NCBI GenBank assembly: GCA_025210735.1
Contig: JAOARD010000069.1
Coordinates: forward strand, 62,001 to 126,000
DNA: 64,000 bases
Source: Bacteroidales bacterium
Lineage (GTDB): Bacteria; Bacteroidota; Bacteroidia; Bacteroidales; UBA6680
Direction: 5' to 3'
Shown here: positions 1 to 7,543 of the stretch, piece after piece
How positions within the stretch are numbered: the first letter of the stretch is position 1
Layout: every line of letters starts with the position of its first letter
Notes under the pieces: generated by a model
The model's input: only the letters and a program-made list of their open reading frames with translations
What the model was told of the DNA's origin: nothing
Databases searched by the model: none
Program-made: the position numbers and the translations under genes

Positions 1-162
1 ATCGTCCATTTTAAAGAACTTAGCATAACCGGGTTTTATACTTCTGTATATCTCTTTAACAACAGATTTAAGATCATTAGCTTCTGATCTGAACACCTCA
101 CTGTTGTTAACAATAGCTGTCCCGTTTTTTATTTTACAATATGATGATATATAGTTCTTCAT
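1..162 (-). CDS. beta-ketoacyl synthase-like protein (chain-length-factor type), N-terminal part only
   Basis: The first 54 codons are visible from an ATG at 162; the rest lies beyond the left edge. The translation contains the stretch KPGYAKFFKMDD, which resembles the N-terminus of the short ketosynthase-like proteins that partner the main ketosynthase in aryl-polyene and flexirubin clusters. Such partners often lack a full catalytic triad and help set chain length; that role is family knowledge, since no active-site region is visible here. It starts 27 bases after the ketosynthase at 190-1341 in the same operon. A complete, catalytically active synthase is also possible. Confidence 0.65.
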   Translation of the reverse strand, partial: MKNYISSYCKIKNGTAIVNNSEVFRSEANDLKSVVKEIYRSIKPGYAKFFKMDD

Positions 163-189
163 TATATTATTGTTTCTGTTGCGTTAATA

Positions 190-1341
190 CTATTTGTCGA
201 GTTTCTTTAATATTAATGCTGCATTGCATCCTCCAAATCCCGATGCCAATTTCAGAGCATTTTTAACTTCTCTGTTCTCTGTTTCAGTAATAACATTAAT
301 ATTTTTAGATACACCGTGTGTAGAGTATCCAAGTGTTTTAAATAGTATATTGTTACGCATTGTATGTGCCATTGCAATGGTCTCTATTAATCCGGCTGCA
401 CCCAGTGTATGTCCCCAGTATCCTTTCAGACTGTTTACCGGAACATGCTCCATCTCTACCCTGCTAATTGCAATAGATTCCATCTCGTCGTTGTATGGAG
501 TTGCAGTTCCGTGTGCTGATATATAGTCTATCTCGTTTGGTTTCAGACCACTCTCTTTTAGCGCTTTGTTTATTGCAATAAATGATCCCTCTCCTGTTCT
601 TGACGGACCAGATATGTGGTTAGCATCGTTTGCTGTTGCTCCTCCGGCATAAACAATGTTGTTGTTATCAGAAGGTTTGTTGGTAAGAATAAGTGTTCCG
701 CATGCTTCGCCAAGTGTAAGTCCTACTCTGTCTGCATCAAAAGGTTTGCATGGTTCCTGACTAACAGATTTAAACGATTGAAATCCGCTTACCACAAATT
801 TAGATACTATATCAGTACCAATAATAACAACATTATCAAACTGTTTTGTATTTATAAGATCGGCACCAATATTAATAGCCATAACACCCGATATACATGC
901 GTTTGATACAACAACAGGTCTGTTTGGGTTGTTAAAGTGCTTTGCAATTGTTTCAGCAAGCGACCATAATAATACCCTCTCTTTAGGATATTTGTCAGAT
1001 ATATTTTTATCAAGCAGATCGATATTACCCTTTGTTGTAGATAATACAATTGCAGTTTTTTCTGATTTTATATCAGCAACAGAGTTTTTTAGTGCATCGT
1101 TAACTGATAGTATAATAATCTTCTCAAGTAGTGTATACTCATCAGATAGATTAGCCTCCTCGATTTTCTCAAAAAGAGTATCGCGGTTAATCATTGATAC
1201 AGGAAACTTTTCTGCAAAGAACTCTTTGTTATCAAGCAGTGTAACTCCTCCTTCTGCTTTAGAAAGTTTGTTAATATTCTCGCTGGTTGTATATCCTAAC
1301 GACGAAATTATATTATCTGATTCCAGGTAAACGTAACTCAT
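190..1341 (-). CDS. beta-ketoacyl-ACP synthase (KAS I/II type) of the pigment cluster
   Basis: A 383-residue thiolase-fold condensing enzyme. The Cys-His-His triad is complete: Cys149 in SNACISG, His277 in SAHGTATP and His311 in GYWGHTLGAAG, with a conserved Lys306 before the last. It would condense malonyl-ACP with a growing acyl-ACP in the cytoplasm. The family average is about 410 residues, so it is slightly short. With the ketosynthase-like protein just downstream it probably forms the heterodimer typical of aryl-polyene synthases; that is inference from gene order. It follows the thioesterase after about 40 bases. It is clearly different from the KAS II at 9708-10931, so the operon has two elongation-type ketosynthases. 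Confidence 0.9.
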   Translation of the reverse strand: MSYVYLESDNIISSLGYTTSENINKLSKAEGGVTLLDNKEFFAEKFPVSMINRDTLFEKIEEANLSDEYTLLEKIIILSVNDALKNSVADIKSEKTAIVLSTTKGNIDLLDKNISDKYPKERVLLWSLAETIAKHFNNPNRPVVVSNACISGVMAINIGADLINTKQFDNVVIIGTDIVSKFVVSGFQSFKSVSQEPCKPFDADRVGLTLGEACGTLILTNKPSDNNNIVYAGGATANDANHISGPSRTGEGSFIAINKALKESGLKPNEIDYISAHGTATPYNDEMESIAISRVEMEHVPVNSLKGYWGHTLGAAGLIETIAMAHTMRNNILFKTLGYSTHGVSKNINVITETENREVKNALKLASGFGGCNAALILKKLDK

Positions 1342-1380
1342 CTGTCTGTTTTTATTCTTTAATATCTCCTTAGTAAGTTA

Positions 1381-1806
1381 TTAATCAATTAACCCTACGC
1401 TTTTTTTCCAGTCTAGATAGAACTGTGGCGGATAGAGCAGAAGTTCGTGATTAAGGTTTACAAAAACCTGAACACTGCGTCCTGTTGCGGCAATTTTATT
1501 ATCAGATGATCGTCTTATCACATATGATAACTCTATCTTGGCTGTCTCTGTATTGTGAAATGTTGTTTCAACAATAACCTTTTCGCCGTACTCTACCTTG
1601 TTTTTGTAATCAACCTCTATCTTAACAATTGGTGTCATGGTCTCGTTTCTGTACACATCAAGGTAACCTAAACCATGCTTTTGTCCAAAGCTCTCACGGC
1701 CATCTTCCATGAACTTAACATAATTACCATGCCATACAATATGCATAGAGTCAACCTCATTGAATCGTACTGTAACTTCTGTTTTATCGGTTAATTTTTT
1801 GCTCAC
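1381..1806 (-). CDS. acyl-CoA/acyl-ACP thioesterase, 4HBT hotdog family
   Basis: A 141-residue hotdog protein. Near the N-terminus it carries VRFNEVDSMHIVWHGNYVK, the hallmark of 4-hydroxybenzoyl-CoA thioesterase-like enzymes, with Asp in NEVDSMH as the presumed catalytic residue. The frame stays open to 1869, but that would overlap the permease gene by about 60 bases and add an unrelated hydrophobic stretch. A GTG at 1806, four bases after the permease stop, gives a normal family N-terminus and is the start chosen here. It could release the finished polyene acyl chain or edit misprimed carrier protein; the substrate cannot be read from the sequence. Confidence 0.85.
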   Translation of the reverse strand: MSKKLTDKTEVTVRFNEVDSMHIVWHGNYVKFMEDGRESFGQKHGLGYLDVYRNETMTPIVKIEVDYKNKVEYGEKVIVETTFHNTETAKIELSYVIRRSSDNKIAATGRSVQVFVNLNHELLLYPPQFYLDWKKSVGLID

Positions 1807-1810
1807 TATA

Positions 1811-3106
1811 TTATGAAATACTTCTGTTAAACTTATTATAAAAATATGATACACCAATAGATACAACACAGAATATCATAAGCTTAATTACATAAGGCAT
1901 TATCTCTAATGTTCCGCTGTCTCTAAGGAATATATCGTAAAATCCGTTCAGAGCCCAGTTAAGGGGTGACAGAATACTTATTTGTTGCATTATTTCAGGC
2001 ATAATGAAAACCGGAACCCAAATTCCGCCCAATGCAGCCAGAATTACGGTTGATACAGCTCCAAAAATAGATGCCTGATCATGTGATGTTGCAATTGATC
2101 CTATTGCTACACCAAACCCTGTTGCTGCAAGTGCTGCTGCAAGAACAATCATGAACAGTGCAAACAGGTTTGTTCCCAACATAAGTGATGGAAGCCCGAA
2201 TAGAGGAAGTATGTATATACCAATTGCTATCATTAGTGCAGCCTGTATTATACATATTATAAGATATATTGATAGCTTACCTAATAGTACAGCTGTATAT
2301 GATCCTGGCATTGTTTTTAATCTTAATACATTGCCACTCTCTCTCTCTTTAATAATATTTCCGGCAAGAGGAATAACAATAAAGAACATTGCAAAAAGTG
2401 TCCATGCCGGTACATTGTGTTGTACACTGTTTGGTATAATTTTGCTATTCAGATTTGTAGCATACTCCTCTGTGAATGTTATTATGCTGCTGAAAGATTC
2501 AGGTTGTTTAACCTCAATCTCAAACATATCTTTGAATAGTTTACCATAAATATTGAATGCCATTTCGGCTTCTATTTTAGATGTAAACTCTTTTAAAGCA
2601 CTATGTACACTCTGTTTAAATGAGTTTTTTGTAACCGGATCGAAGAATATTTTTACGTTTACTCCTTTTGAAAGATCAATATTACTGTCTTCTTCTACGG
2701 GCTCTTGTAGTCCCGGAAGTTGAGTGTTTATTTTATGCGTTACTACTTGCTGAATATAGTCTGTTGCTCCTTCAGGAATAACTATTGCCATTTGGTATGC
2801 TCCGGCAGCAACCTTCTTATATGCGCTCTCTTCGGTAAGTGCATCGTCTTCCAGCTTGTCTGTTATCTGAAAAAATTCAGCTTCCGTTAATCCTTTATGT
2901 ATAGCTTTACCAAGTGTACCATTATCCTTGTTAACAAGGAGTATCTCTATTTTATTCTCCTCAAGTGCTTTAAATGTGTTATCCTGTAAAAGGGTCATAA
3001 TAAGGATAAGAGCCATAGGCATAACAAACAGAATTGCTAATCCTGCTTTGTCTCTCAGCATTAGTATTGCCTCTTTACGTACCGATGCAAAAAACTTTAA
3101 TATCAT
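1811..3106 (-). CDS. ABC-2 type transporter permease subunit
   Basis: A 431-residue integral membrane protein with one transmembrane helix near residues 22-42, a large external domain (about 45-225) and a cluster of five or six helices from about 230 to the end. This is the layout of ABC-2 permeases of the NatB/YhfA-like group. It pairs with the ATPase encoded three bases upstream. In pigment clusters such pairs are thought to move the product or a precursor across the inner membrane; the cargo is inference. It reads into the GTG-started thioesterase with a four-base gap, so the three genes form one transcription unit. Confidence 0.88.
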   Translation of the reverse strand: MILKFFASVRKEAILMLRDKAGLAILFVMPMALILIMTLLQDNTFKALEENKIEILLVNKDNGTLGKAIHKGLTEAEFFQITDKLEDDALTEESAYKKVAAGAYQMAIVIPEGATDYIQQVVTHKINTQLPGLQEPVEEDSNIDLSKGVNVKIFFDPVTKNSFKQSVHSALKEFTSKIEAEMAFNIYGKLFKDMFEIEVKQPESFSSIITFTEEYATNLNSKIIPNSVQHNVPAWTLFAMFFIVIPLAGNIIKERESGNVLRLKTMPGSYTAVLLGKLSIYLIICIIQAALMIAIGIYILPLFGLPSLMLGTNLFALFMIVLAAALAATGFGVAIGSIATSHDQASIFGAVSTVILAALGGIWVPVFIMPEIMQQISILSPLNWALNGFYDIFLRDSGTLEIMPYVIKLMIFCVVSIGVSYFYNKFNRSIS

Positions 3107-3109
3107 GGC

Positions 3110-3862
3110 TTAATCTCTTAATTGACGTCCGGTAAGATGTAAGAAAACATCCTCCAGATTTTTACAGTTACAATTTTTCTTTAATAGCTGATCAGGGCTA
3201 CCCTCTGCTATAATATCTCCTTTGTCTATAATACCTATCTTTGAACAGAGGTTTTGCGCCTCTTCCATATGGTGCGATGTATATACAATAGTTGTACCTT
3301 TTTTATTAAGTTCGTGCAGGAACTCAATAATTACATTTCGGCTCTGTACATCTATACCAACTGTAGGCTCATCAAGGAATAGTATCTCCGGTTTGTGAAG
3401 TATGCTTGCAATAAGATTTACTCTGCGTTTCATTCCTCCTGAGAAGGTCTCTATTCTCTTGTTTATTTTGTTTATTAATCCAAAGTATTCAAGGTAGTAG
3501 TGTATTTTGTTTTTTAACAGACGTCCTTTAATTCCATACATATTACCAAAGAACATAAGGTTCTCTTTTGCGGTAAGTTTAGGATATAGTGCAATATCTT
3601 GTGGTACAACGCCTATAATCTTTCGTACTTTGTTAATGTTTGAGTACAGATCGGTACCATTAATTGATACGTTACCTGTTGTTTGTGCAAGTAAACTGCA
3701 TAGTATAGATATAGTGGTGGTTTTTCCTGCACCATTTGGTCCCAGAAGGCCATAAATCTCTCCCTTATCTATAGAAAAAGAGAGATCCTTTACAGCAAAG
3801 GTATCTGCACCAGGATATATCTTTGATATATTATTAACCTCTATGTATGGTTTGTTACTCAT
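3110..3862 (-). CDS. ABC transporter ATP-binding protein
   Basis: A 250-residue nucleotide-binding subunit. It shows a Walker A loop GPNGAGKTT, signature FSGGMKRR, Walker B ILFLDEPT followed by VGID, and the switch histidine in YTSHHMEEA. The frame remains open upstream to 3928, but the ATG at 3862 is preferred: it gives the usual start just before the first strand (YIEVNNISKIYPG) and avoids overlapping the BtrH-like gene, whose stop is 13 bases upstream. It energises the permease at 1811-3106, making an export-type ABC system within the pigment operon. Confidence 0.92.
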   Translation of the reverse strand: MSNKPYIEVNNISKIYPGADTFAVKDLSFSIDKGEIYGLLGPNGAGKTTTISILCSLLAQTTGNVSINGTDLYSNINKVRKIIGVVPQDIALYPKLTAKENLMFFGNMYGIKGRLLKNKIHYYLEYFGLINKINKRIETFSGGMKRRVNLIASILHKPEILFLDEPTVGIDVQSRNVIIEFLHELNKKGTTIVYTSHHMEEAQNLCSKIGIIDKGDIIAEGSPDQLLKKNCNCKNLEDVFLHLTGRQLRD

Positions 3863-3875
3863 ATTAAATGTCTGT

Positions 3876-4892
3876 TTACAGCGTAATTTTCTGTAGCTTC
3901 TTGTAAAAAGCTTCTTCAGCGTCGGCAATATTCATTAACAGATCTGATACCTGTTTATAATTCTCGCCCTGATTCTCTCTCATTTTTACAAGTCTTGCTG
4001 TTGTTGCGGCAAAATCTCTCCACATATCACCTATCTTTGTCATCTCTACCGACATCTCTTTAAGCCAGTCTTGTTTCATATATCCTGCAGCCTCCTGAAG
4101 AAATGCAGCATACATGAATCTGAAACCTGCTCCTCCTGTACCAATCTCTTCCTGAGCTCTTACAATTTGTCCGGCAAATAACGATGCTTTTCTTGTGCCC
4201 AGTTTATCAGGGTATTTAGCAATTTTCTTTGCCATAAATCTGATACCTTTAACTCCGAACATGCCAACAGGAATTGTAAGCATATCTTTACAGGTTTTTT
4301 TAATACCTTTTACAATAGCATCGTTAATATCAATATTTTCGGGGATATGTTTTACATAGTACATATGCCCTTTTGGAGCAAAAAGTCCTTTGGCATATCG
4401 TACCCTCTGAAGTTCTTTATATGATAGTTTCTCAAAGCCCTCCATTACAGGATCGCTTATTAAATAATCTCCGTTCTTTTTTCCGTATGCTACAAGGTTG
4501 TGCGCATTAAAATGGAAACGATAAGGTGCCGGAAAGTACGACAGGTGGTATACACCAACCAACATACCTACAGGTCTGTTTTGTGTTATTACCTCATCAA
4601 GAGCTTCCATTGCCTTATGAGGATTTTTATATCTTCTTCTTTCAAATTGAATACCTAATCTTTTAGATACTCTTTTAAATATAATGCCTGGTAGTGGTCT
4701 GAATGATGTAACAGGGATACCATCTACCTTTACAAATGGCATATGAGAAAAGAACATTCCTGAACCAATACCAAATATCATAGGTTCGCTAAGTTCTATT
4801 CCGTAATATCTTAACAGGTTAGATACAACACCGTTTTCGCAGTGTGCAGATTGTTTATGTTTAAAGTCTAAAACTATTTCGTTATTCGGCAT
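3876..4892 (-). CDS. BtrH N-terminal domain / DUF4872 family protein, probable acyl-transfer enzyme
   Basis: A 338-residue protein starting with a BtrH-like segment: Cys18 in SAHCENG, and a His/Asn set in FHFNAHNLVAYG followed by YLISDP, which recalls a cysteine-peptidase-like fold. BtrH of butirosin biosynthesis transfers an acyl chain from a carrier protein to an amino group; the same domain is common in flexirubin-type clusters, where its substrate is unknown. The helical C-terminal half (about 190-338) matches the DUF4872 layout. The start overlaps the upstream HTH-like gene by 11 bases, implying coupled translation. The family call is confident; the reaction is inference. Confidence 0.82.
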   Translation of the reverse strand: MPNNEIVLDFKHKQSAHCENGVVSNLLRYYGIELSEPMIFGIGSGMFFSHMPFVKVDGIPVTSFRPLPGIIFKRVSKRLGIQFERRRYKNPHKAMEALDEVITQNRPVGMLVGVYHLSYFPAPYRFHFNAHNLVAYGKKNGDYLISDPVMEGFEKLSYKELQRVRYAKGLFAPKGHMYYVKHIPENIDINDAIVKGIKKTCKDMLTIPVGMFGVKGIRFMAKKIAKYPDKLGTRKASLFAGQIVRAQEEIGTGGAGFRFMYAAFLQEAAGYMKQDWLKEMSVEMTKIGDMWRDFAATTARLVKMRENQGENYKQVSDLLMNIADAEEAFYKKLQKITL

Positions 4893-5313
4893 TATTTACA
4901 CTCTCCAATTTTAATAAAGACAGATCCTTAAGCTCTTCAACAGTGATATCAAATGTATCAGCATACTTTTTTAGTTTCTCATCAGACAGTTTTATAAACG
5001 ATTTATATTTCATGTGTCGTTTTACTGTTAAAGTGAAGAAACCAGTGTACTGACTAAGTAGCTTAGGACTCATTATGTTTTTCTCCATATAGTAAGCAAT
5101 AGGACTAAGTTTTTTGTCCAGAACCTTAAGTCTTACCTCATCTATTTTTGATGATATATTGCTCCAGGCTTGTTGCATAACAATATTTTTGGCTTCCCAG
5201 CCAACACTTTTTATTGTAGTGTAATTGCCATTTTCATCTACAGCATAGCAAGGCTCTTTTAGCTTGCCATCTAACATATTAGCGTCGTCCTGAGGTACCT
5301 CGTTAACTTTCAT
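4882..5313 (-). CDS. conserved pigment-cluster protein with an HTH-like C-terminus, function unknown
   Basis: A 143-residue soluble protein without signal peptide or membrane helix. The C-terminal part (about 70-135, from LSPIAYYMEKNIM through FFTLTVKRHMKY to LKKYADTFDITVEELKDL) has the spacing and closing motif of an XRE-type helix-turn-helix, where the last helix normally reads like VSVDELL. The N-terminal part, including SVGWEAKN, matches nothing I can name. I recall similar proteins beside BtrH-like genes in flexirubin clusters. Its overlap with the BtrH-like gene suggests a shared role, either as a local regulator or, if the fold is reused, as a partner protein. Confidence 0.65.
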   Translation of the reverse strand: MKVNEVPQDDANMLDGKLKEPCYAVDENGNYTTIKSVGWEAKNIVMQQAWSNISSKIDEVRLKVLDKKLSPIAYYMEKNIMSPKLLSQYTGFFTLTVKRHMKYKSFIKLSDEKLKKYADTFDITVEELKDLSLLKLESVNNAE

Positions 5314-5330
5314 AATTAACTGTTTTGTTG

Positions 5331-5750
5331 TTATTCCTGCAGAAAAATGTTCATCTCACACTCTGCTATAATATCGTTGTTCTGTTCAACTCTTCCTTTA
5401 ATAATTGATACATTACCAACCTTTTGTTGAGTATCTACTGTTGTAACAATATCAGTGCCAACAGCTACTCTCTTATATATCTTTAATCTCTTTACTGATC
5501 CAATAAAGCCTACAGGAGCTTCTTTGTTCTCTCTTTGTGCTATAACACCAACACTTGCAGCGGCAGTTTGGGCAATGTTTTCTATTAGTCCCGACTCATA
5601 AAAGTAGTTGTCGTCGCAAAATATGTTATTGCGTAAAATGCTTAGTCCCGAAACGCATGTGTTTTCATCACAGGAATACAGCTTATCAATCATTACCATT
5701 GGTGGTCTTTGAGGGATAAGCTGTAGTATATTTTCTCCTTCTGCTATCAT
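5331..5750 (-). CDS. ApeP/FabZ-like 3-hydroxyacyl-ACP dehydratase
   Basis: A 139-residue hotdog-fold protein. The opening LIPQRPPMVMIDKL matches the LxPHRPPMxxxD motif of ApeP-type dehydratases, and Glu57 in GLIENIAQTAAA corresponds to the conserved acid on the central helix. It would dehydrate 3-hydroxyacyl-ACP during polyene extension, giving conjugated double bonds. The motif has Gln14 where most relatives have His. Its ATG overlaps the TAA of the upstream secreted protein by one base (TAATG at 5752-5748), so the two are probably translated together. Confidence 0.82.
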   Translation of the reverse strand: MIAEGENILQLIPQRPPMVMIDKLYSCDENTCVSGLSILRNNIFCDDNYFYESGLIENIAQTAAASVGVIAQRENKEAPVGFIGSVKRLKIYKRVAVGTDIVTTVDTQQKVGNVSIIKGRVEQNNDIIAECEMNIFLQE

Positions 5751-6097
5751 TAATCAATTTTCAGTTTTGCGGTTTTAGATCCAAACTTGTTACATTTGGC
5801 CTTTACCTTAATTAAATCACCTGATTTTAAATCTTTCAGGATCATTGTTTCTGTGTGTTTCTCTTTTCCTGTCTGTTCTGATGGTTTTAACTTAGATATC
5901 TCTTCACCATTTTTGTATATTACAATAGCATCAATATAGTGCGATGTTGCTTCTTTTACTGAGTGTATAATCTCAATTGTTAAAACTGCACTCTCTTTAT
6001 TGTATTTTGCAATAACCTTTTTAGGCGGATGAGCCTCGGTAACTGAAGATAGTCCTAAGAATGTTATTAAAACCAATAGAATCTTAAATTTTCTCAT
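5750..6097 (-). CDS. secreted desulfoferrodoxin-like (superoxide-reductase-like) domain protein
   Basis: A 115-residue protein with a Sec signal peptide (residues 1-22, cleavage after TEA, before HPPKK). The mature part looks like the small beta-sandwich of superoxide reductase: His45 in IIHSVKEA, His53 in TSHYIDAIVIYKNG, and Cys102 in KCNKFGSK, laid out like the HPM..EHYIEWI..LY and CNxHG signature of desulfoferrodoxin. The second CN-loop histidine is replaced by Phe, so iron binding may be changed. It is exported, unlike classical cytoplasmic superoxide reductase. Role unknown; an electron carrier or redox sensor for pigment chemistry is possible. It is coupled to the dehydratase gene by a TAATG overlap. 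Confidence 0.6.
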   Translation of the reverse strand: MRKFKILLVLITFLGLSSVTEAHPPKKVIAKYNKESAVLTIEIIHSVKEATSHYIDAIVIYKNGEEISKLKPSEQTGKEKHTETMILKDLKSGDLIKVKAKCNKFGSKTAKLKID

Positions 6098-6207
6098 GAT
6101 GTATAAATTTTAAATTAATATTGTTTTAACATCGTTTTAGCTGCTAATGTTCGTTAAGCAGATCTCTATCTTCTAATTTACAATAAGATATCTTAGTATT
6201 TATATTA

Positions 6208-6387
6208 TTAGTAGAAATATTGCAGATATACAATTACTCCACCATGTAACGAAGCTAATAAGAGTGTAAGCAATCCAAGTTTTTTATGGATACCATGTTT
6301 TACCTTTATTACCCTCATTCCGGTTAGTACAGTAATCAATAATGATATAAATGCACTTATTCCTAATATAAATATCAGATCAGACAT
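6208..6387 (-). CDS. small membrane protein with histidines at a helix edge (59 aa)
   Basis: An ATG at 6387, nine bases after the darB-like stop, opens a 59-codon frame ending at TAA 6210-6208. The protein has two predicted transmembrane helices: about residues 4-24 (starting LIFILGISAFI) and 37-57 (LGLLTLLLASLHGGVIVYL). Between them is VKHGIHKKLG, with His31 and His34 at the helix boundary and His48 inside the second helix, an arrangement like heme-binding b-type membrane proteins. It lies between darB and the desulfoferrodoxin-like gene, so the two may form a small redox pair. The frame and position are seen; heme binding is inference. Confidence 0.62.
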   Translation of the reverse strand: MSDLIFILGISAFISLLITVLTGMRVIKVKHGIHKKLGLLTLLLASLHGGVIVYLQYFY

Positions 6388-6396
6388 ACTATTTAA

Positions 6397-7539
6397 TTAT
6401 ACTACAGTTAACATTATATATGAATATGCAAATCTGGCGCTTTCCGGTACCATAACCAGAATCTTTTCACCTTTCTGCAATTTTCCGCTGTTAAATAACT
6501 CTTCAAGCATAAATAGTGCTGAGCCAGATCCAAGATTTCCAATCTTTGGCAGATTCAGAAACCATTTATCTTCCGGAATATCAACTCCGTTTTTCTTTAG
6601 CTCTTCTTCTATTCTCTCTTTGAAAAACATTGACGACAGGTGTGGCAGGAAATAATCTACCTCACTGCTTATATCTATATTACGTTTTTCAATTATGTCT
6701 GCAAGAAATTTCATTCCTATAGGAACAATGTTTGACCCCAGAGTTTTGACATCTTGTTTTAAAGCAAAAACACTTTTGTCAACTAACTCTTCAGGCGAAT
6801 GTTCTGCCCATCCTATAAGATCGCCGTTATCATCTTTTACTGCTCCTGCATACATACAGGTTTTAAGCTCATTTGCATATGATCTTACATCAAGCCAGTC
6901 TATCTTAAGTGATAACCCGTTGCTGTTTGGTTTATCCTGAAGCAGAGCTGCCGCTGCACCGTCAGACAACATCCATCTTAAGAAATCTTTCTCAAATGCT
7001 ACATAAGGGTTTTCCTCAATTTCAGCAAGTTTATCTACCTCTTTCTGAAAATGACGGGCATTCATACGTGTTGAGAATCTTTCAGATCCGGTTACAACAG
7101 CGTTTGAGCTATTACCCGTTTGTATTGACATAAGTGCGTACTTAAGAGAAACCATACCTGAGTTACACGTTCCTCCTGCAGACATTATCTCTATTGGCTT
7201 ACATCCTAATTCACCATGTACCATTGATGAGTGAGAAGGCTGTAACTGATCCGGAGAGCTGGTACTGCAAGCAAGTAGCTGAATATCGTCAAGCGAAAAT
7301 CCGTTATTGAAAAGTCCTTTAACAGCCTCAGAAGTTAACTGAGCATTTGTGTGTGTTACTTTTCCGTTTTTATCTACTGCATAGTAACGTTGCTTAATCC
7401 TGTTACTGCGTAGAACCAGATTTTTAGACTTTGAAGGCTTGCCATTTATATATCCCAGATAATCCTCTATCTCATCGTTTGATACAGGATTATTTGGTAA
7501 AAATTTTGACAATTTGGTTATATATACCTCTTTAAGCAT
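6397..7539 (-). CDS. darB: FabH-like ketosynthase, DarB family (dialkylresorcinol biosynthesis)
   Basis: A 380-residue condensing enzyme of the KAS III class. The triad is Cys125 in GGTCNSGM, His300 in FLPHLSS and Asn335 in KIGNLGSGS. KAS III enzymes are usually about 320 residues; the longer form and the adjacency to the flavodoxin-like DarA identify it as a DarB type. DarB condenses two acyl units (a beta-ketoacyl and a 2,3-unsaturated acyl thioester) to a cyclohexanedione, which DarA aromatises to the resorcinol that esterifies flexirubin polyenes. It starts four bases after the darA stop. The name rests on context and length; an ordinary KAS III starter enzyme is the alternative. Confidence 0.8.
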   Translation of the reverse strand: MLKEVYITKLSKFLPNNPVSNDEIEDYLGYINGKPSKSKNLVLRSNRIKQRYYAVDKNGKVTHTNAQLTSEAVKGLFNNGFSLDDIQLLACSTSSPDQLQPSHSSMVHGELGCKPIEIMSAGGTCNSGMVSLKYALMSIQTGNSSNAVVTGSERFSTRMNARHFQKEVDKLAEIEENPYVAFEKDFLRWMLSDGAAAALLQDKPNSNGLSLKIDWLDVRSYANELKTCMYAGAVKDDNGDLIGWAEHSPEELVDKSVFALKQDVKTLGSNIVPIGMKFLADIIEKRNIDISSEVDYFLPHLSSMFFKERIEEELKKNGVDIPEDKWFLNLPKIGNLGSGSALFMLEELFNSGKLQKGEKILVMVPESARFAYSYIMLTVV

Positions 7540-7543
7540 GTTA

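Noticed and set aside
194-1330. Open frames on the plus strand opposite the ketosynthase gene
   Set aside because: They are Ser/Leu-rich mirror frames of a well-supported gene, with no family motif or promoter.
3862-3928. Upstream start for the ABC ATPase at 3928
   Set aside because: It overlaps the BtrH-like gene and adds basic residues absent in the family.
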